Assembly (NCBI GenBank): GCA_943737045.1
Contig: CALSFV010000001.1
Coordinates: 1,826,001 to 1,890,000 of the forward strand
Direction: 5' to 3'
Source: Parapristionchus giblindavisi
Lineage: Eukaryota; Nematoda; Chromadorea; Rhabditida; Diplogasteridae
DNA: 64,000 bases
The position numbers and the translations under genes were made by a program. The number at the start of each line of letters is the position of its first letter. Position 1 is the first letter of the stretch. Positions 55,401 to 64,000 of the stretch are shown in pieces. A model generated the notes under the pieces. The model was not told the DNA's origin and searched no databases. It saw only the letters and a program-made list of their open reading frames with translations.

Positions 55401-58162
55401 TGAGAAGATCACCAAAGATTTCTACACAGAGCTCTATAAGTCCAACACGCCAGTCCACCGTACTCCAACCCCGACTCAAGAGGCAATGCCTCCAATCCTC
55501 CCACAAGAGATCCGCCACGCCATCTGCTCACTGAAGTCGAAGACAGCTTCTGGCCCGGATAAGATCACGAGCGACCTCCTCAAGGCTGGCGCTCACCACC
55601 TCCACATGCTCCTCGCCAGAAAATTCAACCGATACCTCGCCGAAAGAAGAGATTCCCAATCAGTGGAGGACCTCCCGGACAGTCCTTATCTTCAAAAAGG
55701 GAGACTGCGCCGACATAAAGAACTATCGACCCATCACGCTGCTATCCCAGATCTACAAGATCTTCACGAAGGTCATCCTCAACCGACTGGAGCGCACCCT
55801 CGACGAGTACCAGCCAGTGGAACAGGCAGGATTCAGGAGGAACTACAGATGTTTGGACCACATACACACGGCGACCCAGATCATCGAGAAATGCAAGGAT
55901 TACAAAGTCCCGCTGATCCTCGTCTTCGTCGACTACACAAAAGCGTTTGACTCTGTCGAACTCAACGGAGTGTACAACTCACTGGTCGAAGCCGGAGTCC
56001 AGCACGGATACATTAACATCCTGGAGAAATGCAACACTAACACCACCTCCACTATCCGACTCTTCCACAGAGACATCGAGATCCCAATCGGTAAAGGAGT
56101 ACGACAAGGAGACACCATCTCGCCGAAACTCTTCTCGACGGCACTGGAACACGCGATGAGGAATCTGGATTGGGAGAAGAAAGGAATACCAATCGACGGC
56201 AAGCGACTATCCAACTTTCGATTCGCAGACGACATCCTTCTACTCAGCCACACAACATACGAGATGCAGGAGATGATAACCGCGCTCGACCATGCCGGAC
56301 AGAAGATCGGAGTCAGCATCAACAGATCGAAGACCGAAGTCATGCGAAACGCCTTCGCCATCTCCGATCCAATCTCCCTACAAGGAACGGACCTCAAGGA
56401 GACTGACAGCTACATCTTCCTCGGACGCAGACTCGCAATGGACCTCGACCTCAAACACGAACTTGCAAGGAGAAGAAGCGCAGCATGGGCCGCATTCGGA
56501 TCCATCAAAGACGCAGCGAGATTGGTGAAGGATAGAGAACTGCGCGCGCACCTCTTCAACTCGACAGTCCTCCCTGCCCTCTGCTACGGAGCCGAAACTT
56601 GGGCCGACAACAAAGGAACGATGACCGCCCTCACGAGAGCTCAACGTGCCATCGAGAGATCACTGCTCGGACACAGTAGAAGGAGCCAATGGGAGCAAGG
56701 ACTTCGGAGCGACGATATGAGGAGAGAATCCGGGATTCGAGACGCTGTCGAATACGCGAAGGGAGCGAAACATCGATGGGCAGGACACGTGATGAGGAGG
56801 AATCGATGGACGACGAGGGTCACGACATGGTACCCAAGAGACGTGAAAAGGACACTCGGCCGCCCAGCCACCCGCTGGAGCGACTCCTTCAAACGCCTCG
56901 ATATCCCGCATCGACACTGGTCAACTACCGCTCAAGACCGCACACTTTGGAAGACGTGTGTCCAGCCCTAAGGGCTTCGCCCTCAGCCGACAACTGGACG
57001 TCTAAGTATCTAAGTAAGTATAAATACATATGTTTGTTTGGTAAGAGCGTAGCCAGCCACAGCCACAATGTATCTTCTGTGTTTAAAGAGAGCGAGATAG
57101 TACGTAGATCAGAGAGAGAGCGACGAGGGAAGGGAAGGAAAGCCCCCCCCCCCCTCATTGTCAGAGATTCATAGAATATTTCTGTGTATAGCAGCTAGTT
57201 GCAAGGCATTACACAAGTACATTTTATACGGACAACACATTTATTTTCTGGGAAATGTAGAATAGTTCAATCTTACCTCATCATAAGTTCTATATGAGAA
57301 TATCGCATACATCCTTTCAATGATTATAAGCAGGAGAATCGAAATAGCCATGACCCAACCTGAAATAGATTAATTTCTCAAAATGGATAACACTACCATA
57401 CAATTCGTATTAATTTTATCACCACAATGAGCATGCTTATTTATAGTTGCGCGATATTTGTTGTTAGTAACTCTATCACGTTTTGGAATAGTATTGAGCT
57501 TACCGCTGTATTTGAACAGTATCAGGGTTGGGTTCTCATCGAGTAGTCCGGAGACGTTAATTATATCGGTGGTGTGAAGAAACATAAGTATAACGTCGTT
57601 CACAAGCGAACTCATGAACAACAAGCGAAGATTTGCGTGCAAAATCTGTAAATTAGATTGATAAGGGAGCGACGGAACATCATTCCCTATCTCGCTCTCT
57701 CTAAACACATATCGTTGATTTTATTATACTCTCTTTATTCATATTTTTAACTGATGGATAAAATTAATTGATTAATTAATTAATGATATTAATAGATGTA
57801 CAAGAATAAGTATACATGCACCTTAAATGTAAATTTAAAAATAATTAAGTTGGCAATAATATTGTGCCTTATGGTGTTTCGGCCGCTATGTCTAAAGCCA
57901 AGAATTATATCAGTTATCTATTAACCCAATAGAAAAAATTTTTTTTTAAATATCAAAATAAAGCGATACTAACTAATAGCTAAAAGTGGCAAACCTTAGA
58001 TTTGTACAAAATTCGTAGATAAATGGATCCAAAGATACAAGTAATTATTAGAAATAATGTCTCGATCATTCTCATTGATATTATGAGATCTCTACAACAA
58101 GAAACTTCAAAGTTCCAATCTACAGCTCGAACGGCCATATTTCGACTCCAATTCGATGTCAT
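52475..58162 (-). CDS. Sre-like 7TM chemoreceptor (nematode GPCR)
   Basis: Exons on the minus strand: 58162 to about 57989 (MTSNWSRNMAVRAV..., then TM1 METLFLIIT-like), 57651-57505 (ILHANLRLLFMSSLVNDVIL), 57361-57277 (WVMAISILLLIIIERMYAIF then SYRTYDE), about 53830-53743, 53700-53637, 53560-53397, 53164-53042, about 52890-52810 and 52680-52475. ERMYAIFSYRTYDE fits the E-R-x-x-A...Y-E motif of Sre receptors; LASRFQILEAQRSAKML fits their L..RFQ..E..RS...L; RLHPSLRKSL lies after TM7. About 370 residues. Sre receptors act in sensory-neuron cilia. The stop at 52475 follows a possible donor (AAA/GTAAGC), so a further exon is possible. An RTE element sits in one intron without touching an exon. Confidence 0.75.
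53876..57242. mobile_element. MITE (family ATTGACCGTATAAA) split by an RTE insertion
   Basis: The left piece ATTGACCGTATAAATACA and the right piece from 57018 (TGTTTGTTTGGTAAGAGCGT ... CATTTTATACGGACAACAC) join to match the intact copy at 60212-60434. TIR fragments of the same family lie at 29192 and 40615. Confidence 0.75.
53894..57017 (+). mobile_element. RTE-clade non-LTR retrotransposon, full-length but frameshifted
   Basis: Flanked by an exact 11-bp duplication GTATAAATACA (53883-53893 and 57018-57028). The endonuclease part reads YNCRTIS, YDVICLQETKA, GDLNATL and SDHRLLRAKL. The reverse transcriptase has SGPDKITSDLL, FVDYTKAFDSVE, GVRQGDTISPKLF and the catalytic FADDILLL. The C-terminal part ILYG-like region reads LCYGAETWADN, KHRWAGHVMRRN and GRPATRWSDSF, typical of RTE-1. 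The frame changes three times, near 54590-54600, at the C run 55192-55201 and near 55650, so this copy cannot make one protein. It ends in TAAGTATCTAAGTAAGTA repeats. It is more GC-rich than its surroundings and lies in an intron of the receptor gene, opposite strand. Confidence 0.93.
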
Positions 58163-60211
58163 ATGCCTTTTTCTGAATTAAAATATTCAAGATAAGATGT
58201 AACCACATATGAAAAGATTAAAACAACAAAATAGATAAGAAGAAGTTAAAAGGGAATGGTATAAGGTTCCAGAACAAAAAATATGGGTAAGGGAGAAGCA
58301 AAAGAAGCAGCCTATTCTTGTTAGACAATATTGAAACTGTATAAAATGTAAAAGGAATTGATTGAGTCACATGGTAAGCGATACGGAACGTGGAATAATA
58401 TGCCTTAAGAGGTATTTAATGCGTATAATGAAATGAGAGGCGTAACATGTCTATCATGACATATTAAACAATTTAATTATACTTTGGTCTCTTTATATCG
58501 TTAAAGTGAACTTTGCTGTCCTAAATAAAATTCGCACTTCGCTGACGTTCTTTATTGGTGGCCAAAACATAACGAACGTTGTTTTCAACTTATTTCACTT
58601 CGTATGAGAAGTCAACGTACACGGGTTCGAGAAAAAAGAAAGCAAAATGCGCATTCCTTTTCTGTTATACAATATTCATTTACGATAATATCCAGTAGAA
58701 GAAGTATTAATATATAAAGAAAAAATGCACTCTGATGAGTATTTCATCATAGTGCCTTTTTTCTCTATATACCAATTAGTGTTAATTTTGTGATTCAAAC
58801 TCGTTCGCCTGAATCGCCTGAATTATTCGGTGTCTGTCACACAAGAAGAAAAAACTTCATTATAAACCAGAATAAACTACAAGTATAAGCAACCAAAGGG
58901 TTAATCTTCTTGTCATACTTTTTCCACTCGCGAGATGTATCAATGCTATTCATGCAAGCTGCGAGGCACAATCGTTCGGAATGGAGGAATTTCATGGCAA
59001 CCCAGCTACGAAACATCCATTAGCTGATAAAGTTGTTCAATGTCAATGTCAAAATGAGATGTATCAAAGTTACAGTAAAGTTAGTAAGTTGTTGTCTGGT
59101 GAGTGAAGAATTGAGAGAGAATCAGAAGTATCAAGCGTAGTGATCACCAGATATGACAGCGACTTCAATGCGGTTACCCTTAATATTTCATGTTTTTGTT
59201 ATTGTTCTACTCTTTAAAGTAGGTCCGAAGAAGAGATTAGACCCTCAAGACTGAATTGGCCTTGAATTATCATTGGTCTAGAAGTGATCACCCCCAGAAC
59301 TTCGTGTGCCTTGAATAACGAGTCGCGTTTTTACCTTTTTTACCTACTATTTTTAATATCATTTATAATCATTTCCACTTTGTTGCTTCCGCCATATTAA
59401 GTATTTATAGGAATTTATTTTGTTTATAGGAATTTATTTTGTTTATAGGAATTTATTTTGTTTCATATCTGGTAGCGTAATTACCGCATATCGTATGTGT
59501 TTAATGATCATTGTTGCCTGGAAATATATTTGTAATGTACAGCTCGCCTCAATGTGTTCATGATTGACTGGTATTTTCGATATTGCTTTGTTGCGAAATT
59601 AGGTCAAGCAAATTTTTAACTACTAGTACTACTAGTAAACAAACACAATGATCTGTAATCGAAATTATAAAATCGGCAAAAGACTTACAACGTGAACGAA
59701 AGGCGCTTCAGCAATCACGCTTTTGACATAAGTAAGGCTTATGATGTGATATATCCTTCATTGAAAATGAAGTTTAGAAAAAATCAATATAGAGCATTAC
59801 TGACAGAACTCGATCCGATGATTTGAGAGGACAGTTAGTTAACAAGAGACATCCCCCACCTTCCCGCCCTATATTCGTCCTTTTCATATTTTTAATCATT
59901 ATCATTTGCGTTGAGAGTCCTTATTATGCTTTTAATTATTTTCGTTTCTTATTTCGACTGTGAGCATGTGATTAATATATGCTACGATAATTCTGAAAGT
60001 TAATGAATGGAGAGTACGGTACTGAAAAATAGTTTATCAAATTGTGTTTCGGAAATCAATATTCATCTTACTGTTTTTGGATGTTTTATTATAGTTTTCA
60101 GAGAGCTTCCTAAAAAGTGGTCGGCACAACCGGAAATTTTTTCCCGTCGAATTTTTTTCCGTACAGGCCTCAGCTAGACGTAAGTTTACTGGCGTACAAA
60201 GTCGTGTATGA
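58163..60211. other. Intergenic stretch, no supported gene
   Basis: Upstream of the receptor gene. AT-rich; a tandem of about three 19-bp units (TTATAGGAATTTATTTTGT) lies at 59404-59463. No credible exons. Confidence 0.5.
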
Positions 60212-60434
60212 TATTGACCGTATAAAATTCACTTGTTTATTTGGTACGAGAGTAGCCAGCCACAGGCACAATGTGTTTCTATTTTTAGAGAGAAAGCCCA
60301 AGCGAGATAGCACGTAGATCAGAGAGAGAGGGCGAGGAAGGATGGGACGGAAATGGGGTTGATCGATAGAATACTTCTGCGATTTATCAACCAGTAGCAA
60401 GGCAATTATTAAAGTTCATTTTATATGGACAATA
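60212..60434. mobile_element. MITE, 220 bp (intact relative of the RTE target)
   Basis: ATATTGACCGTATAAAATTC at the left; the reversed right end is AGTATTGTCCATATAAAATG. The inside shares AGTAGCCAGCCACAGGCACA and GCACGTAGATCAGAGAGAGA with 57040-57120. Confidence 0.75.
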
Positions 60435-61919
60435 CTGCAATGCATTTCGTAAAATGTTATTTAATTTGTAATAACTTCTCAGTTATGTAATTTTATTTAT
60501 CATGAAAATCAACTCAGAAAGTTGTATAATTGAAAACAATATGGAAAAAAAAACTCCTACAATTATGTAGATTCTCCTACTTTTGTTGTTTTTGCTCGTT
60601 TTGACGGGATAATTGGGTATCTTCACTTATGATCTCTTGCAGTCTCTCATATCACAATAATAAAGTGTTCTTTTGTAATATCAAATTATTTGTTATTTTT
60701 CAGACCAATTGAAATCGACGTTCCATCAGAGGTTCCATCATGCATTGCTTTAGAAATACCATGAAACATATTCTATCTTCCATGCATTGTCACTTCCATC
60801 TCATATTGTCTTTGGACGGATTTTCGTTGGATATTAATCTTCATATTTAGTTGCAGCTGTAGCCCAAAGATGTCGCATTCTGTGATATAGCGCCCTCTAG
60901 CAATATCAAGCAGAAAACCATCTATAATAGCAACATTAACAACAACACAGACATTACTATGCAAGTGGATCTCCGGAATTTCTTTGCATGGCTGTCGAAG
61001 TCGATTTTGCACATAGTTGATCAAATTCAGTTAAATGTATTCAATTTTACGTGATTCTATTCGTTTATCTTCAAAGTTGGTGATAAAGTCATACACGGGC
61101 TAATTTTACACTCCGAGAATTGTTAGATCGGTGAGTTTTAAATCATTTCGTGGTGTGAATTTTATTACAAGTTCACTCAAGAATAATAAGTCGTTATAGT
61201 ATTTAATAAATTTGGTCGAATAATTAGCAAAGGGGAGGACGTGTACTTCGACCACTGAGAGTAGAGGGTCCATTTATAAACAAAAAGAGGTACACAATGT
61301 TTTATAGAAACGCTTGCGTCGACCTAATAGGTCGCGTAATACACTTTCGAACATAATAGTAGATTATATTGATAATATAACGAAAAGTTTATATTATATA
61401 ACATATAACTTAGAGCATAGAGTATTGTATAGTAAAATATTTATATATCAGGTTGGTTAGAAAGTCCGATACATTTTGAGCGTGTTTTTGCTGCGATGTC
61501 GCTGTTCGTGTAAATATCTGGTCTAATCCCCCATAGATGGGTTAGAGAGTGTGAACATCTCTCATTCTTTTTCACTAGGTCGACAAGTCAACAGCATTGC
61601 CCATGAGCAATGGTGGTTGTTCTAATTCCGTCATTTATTCACTTTGGTTAGTGTTAACTGGTCATGTTCCTTCGATTGAACGATAATTGAAACATGATAG
61701 CGTAATTCTTCATTGCAAGGTGATTCAATTATTATTTTTATTACTATTTTGAGCAAACCCACAAAGCCGTTATGATTGAATTGTTATCTGATTATACATA
61801 TGATCATTTAAATGTTTATTTGTTTATTCATTATTATTTATTATTATTATTATCATTATTATTATTTATTTATTGAAAAGTTCATGCAATATATGTGATT
61901 TTTTTCCTCTTTTACATAG
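60435..61919. other. Intergenic stretch; one isolated exon-like piece
   Basis: At 60705-60768 (+), after a TTTTTCAG acceptor, one frame reads PIEIDVPSEVPSCIALEIP and stops. Without upstream exons it cannot be assigned to a gene. The rest is AT-rich with ATT runs near 61835-61875. Confidence 0.35.
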
Positions 61920-63390
61920 TACAGTAGCGCCGCAAAGTCTTAATACACTTTTTAGTTCTGCTGCCATTTTGGCGTCAGATGAGATATCAAGGCCTATCCA
62001 GAAAAAAAGTTTCAGGTTGCTGCGAATTCGGGTATTGGCTGCAGAATTGCTGCAACTTCGTGGTCGCAAAATCATATCTCGGCTTCTAGAAGAGCTTTAA
62101 AGGAGTTCAAAGCAGCAAACTGATTCTCTCGGTGAATCCGAATGATCCTATAAGTATGCTAGCGCTAGCCCATCATTCACCCTCATAAATCGAAAAAGAC
62201 ACTTTTTTAAAAGACCCAACTTTGAAAAATCATAATTCTGGGGGCGGACATTGTAAAATTCTGGTTTTTGGATAGGAATGTTGAAAATATATTAATTAAT
62301 CGATTCCCCGCTTTTTAGAGCGATTGCTATCCTCTCTTGCCTGCGGCAGTCGATTATCTGAAGGATAGTCGTTTAGGCCGCGCTCCATTCTCATCACGCG
62401 ACCCGCAAACATTTCTGGGTGTTCGACACTGCTCAACGAGATTTGATAGATGAAATAACTCTAAAACGTAATGTCGCTAATCCTGAACATCGTAGTCTAT
62501 GAAAGGAAGCGTTTTTGATCTTCTGTTATCGAATGAAACATCTTTTCATTGTGATTTTGAGGAAAATTTGACGAAAATGAGCAAAGATAAAAGATCAAAG
62601 ATCGAAAACACAAAGATCAAAGATCAAAAACTCGATTCATAAAGTATCTTTCTATCCTGACCAACAAAAAGCACAATAAGCGGCTAAATCGTCATTGAGC
62701 AGTGTCGAAGACCCAGAAATTTTTGCTGGTCGCGTGATGAGAGGGGCGGCCTAAACGACTATCCTTCAGATAATCGACTGCCGCAGGCAAGAAAGGATAG
62801 CAATCGCTCTAAAATGCGGGGAATCGAGTAATTAATATATTTTCAACATTCCTATCCAAAAACCAGAATTTTACAATGTCCTCCCCCAGAATAATGATTT
62901 TTCAAAGTTGGGTCTTTTAAAAAAGTGTCTTTTTCGATTTATGAGGGTGAATGATGGGCTAGCGCTAGCATACTTATAGGATCATTAGGATTCACCGAGA
63001 GAATCAGTTTGCTGCTTTGAACTCCTTTAAAGCTCTTCTAGAAGCCGAGATATGATTTTGCGACCACGAAGTTGCAGCAAGTCTGCAGCCAATACCCGAA
63101 TTCGCAGCAACCTGAAACTTTTTTTCTGGATAGGCCTTGTAGTTCTCTCGATGATCACGAAGTTTGATGAGTACGAAAAATTCCCTGAAAGAATAATGAA
63201 TTTTCGAAAAAGTGTTGTTCGGTTGCGTCATCACTATGCAATAACCAGAAAGGCCCGTGAGACCTTATAAGAGGATCGAATACGTACATACTGTGGGTAC
63301 ATCATGTACAAGTTTCAGCTTGATATCTCATCTGACGCCAAAATGGCAGCAGAACTAAAAAGTGTATTAAGACTTTGCGGCGCTACTGTA
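61920..63390. mobile_element. Foldback element with Tc1-like ends, 1.47 kb
   Basis: Arms of about 660 bp start TACAGTAGCGCCGCAAAGTC and end GACTTTGCGGCGCTACTGTA. TACAGT at a TA site fits Tc1/mariner. The centre (62585-62635) has AAAGATCAAAGATC runs as in the foldback at 24135-25563. Open frames occur as mirror pairs and are not genes. Confidence 0.85.
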
Positions 63391-63448
63391 TATATGATAT
63401 GGTGAACTCAATTTTCATATTTTTACTCCATCAAAACTTCACAAGATC

Positions 63449-63523
<75 letters not shown>

Positions 63524-63536
63524 GTAATAATAATAA

Positions 63537-63585
<49 letters not shown>

Positions 63586-63588
63586 TGA
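63449..63588. repeat. (AAT)n microsatellite
   Basis: About 140 bp of AAT/TAA triplets; the Leu-rich reverse frame across it is an artefact. Confidence 0.95.
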
Positions 63589-63634
63589 CAATAATCCTTA
63601 TACATCTTATTATAATCGATTAATTTATCTGAAT

Positions 63635-63925
63635 TTAGAGCCTCTTCAGCATCGACGTGCTCTTGCAGACTTGTGCTTCGCCTACAAAGTGACACACGGA
63701 TTCATCGAGATCGACAATCCCCTCTTCTTCCTACCCTCCCTGAATACAAGACATTCTCGTAGAAACAATTTAATTTATAGAAAACATATTTTAAAATCCA
63801 CTCGCTTTGCCAATTTCATTTCTAATCGTGTAGTCAACTCTTGGAATCAGCATAATAATAATATTATAATATGTCCTTCTGTAAAATCTTTCCGAAAATC
63901 CATCGCTTCATTACCGTCTTTGTAA
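63635..63925 (+). pseudogene. CR1-like non-LTR retrotransposon, C-terminal fragment
   Basis: The frame reads LEPLQHRRALADLCFAYKV, then NTRHSRRNNLIYR, RFANFISNRVVNSWNQ and CPSVKSFRKSIASL before the stop. This is the usual end of CR1-type polyproteins (LE.L..RR...DL...YK, then F...R....WN, S...FK..L). Upstream parts are missing beyond the AAT repeat. The 3' tail that follows also occurs alone at 49.2 kb. Confidence 0.75.
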
Positions 63926-64000
63926 GAATTTCTTTTTATTTGTAATTTTCATCTTTGCTACCCAAGTCGTAGCATCGTATTTATGCGTACTCCACTACCT

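Noticed and set aside
54195..56917. Long reverse-strand frames across the RTE element
   Set aside because: Shadows of the reverse-transcriptase and endonuclease coding sequence on the plus strand.
63449..63588. CRISPR-like or phage-like repeat array anywhere in the window
   Set aside because: No regular repeat-spacer layout; intron-rich genes and element types show this is eukaryotic DNA.
63447..63695. Poly-leucine open frame
   Set aside because: Reverse translation of the AAT microsatellite.

Overview
The window is nuclear DNA from a nematode, most likely a rhabditid. The evidence is a cluster of nematode-type UDP-glucuronosyltransferases (UGTs), an Sre-like chemoreceptor, a Thr-rich secreted protein with a C6/DUF281-like tail, an RTE-clade retrotransposon, small introns ending in TTTTCAG/TTTTAG, and acceptor-like TTTTCAG signals just before start codons, as expected where spliced leaders are trans-spliced. 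I cannot name the genus. The background is AT-rich and unusually full of short palindromic and foldback elements, many of them inside introns.

Layout. 1-2150 is a large foldback element lying in the first intron of a UGT gene whose first exon is at 2194-2355 and whose rest lies off the left edge. Two complete minus-strand UGT genes follow (3597-7784 and 8593-13912). The second carries, in an intron on the opposite strand, a small gene for a Myb/zeste-like DNA-binding protein (11279-11685). 13.9-17.4 kb is repeat-filled. A plus-strand UGT gene occupies 17382-21898. 22.2-33.7 kb holds two paralogous Thr-rich secreted-protein genes with duplicated upstream regions (the first broken, the second possibly intact), separated by nested transposon debris: a foldback, a hAT-like element with a CR1-like fragment inside it, and MITEs (short non-autonomous transposons). 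An 11-exon short-chain dehydrogenase of DHRS1 type follows (35610-38485), then a fourth complete UGT gene (39876-44633, minus), a spinster-like MFS transporter (45748-51130, minus) and an Sre-like 7TM receptor (52475-58162, minus). The receptor has a full-length but frameshifted RTE element in one intron. The right end is intergenic DNA, a second Tc1-like foldback and a CR1-like C-terminal fragment.

Function. UGTs conjugate sugars to small lipophilic molecules in the ER; DHRS1-type reductases act on carbonyls and steroids; spinster proteins carry lysolipids or sphingolipids. The region is therefore rich in detoxification and lipid-handling genes, typical of rapidly evolving nematode accessory regions. 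The UGT paralogues differ at catalytic and donor-site motifs, so at least two may be altered or inactive.

The most interesting non-genic signals are: (i) several element families with the same TTAA-AG...CT-TTAA termini, three of which enclose a tRNA-like Pol III core; (ii) TTTGATC repeats in short introns, always on the coding strand; and (iii) GC-rich palindrome clusters. All exon calls come from reading frames, splice signals and family motifs by eye; nothing was checked by database search or RNA data.
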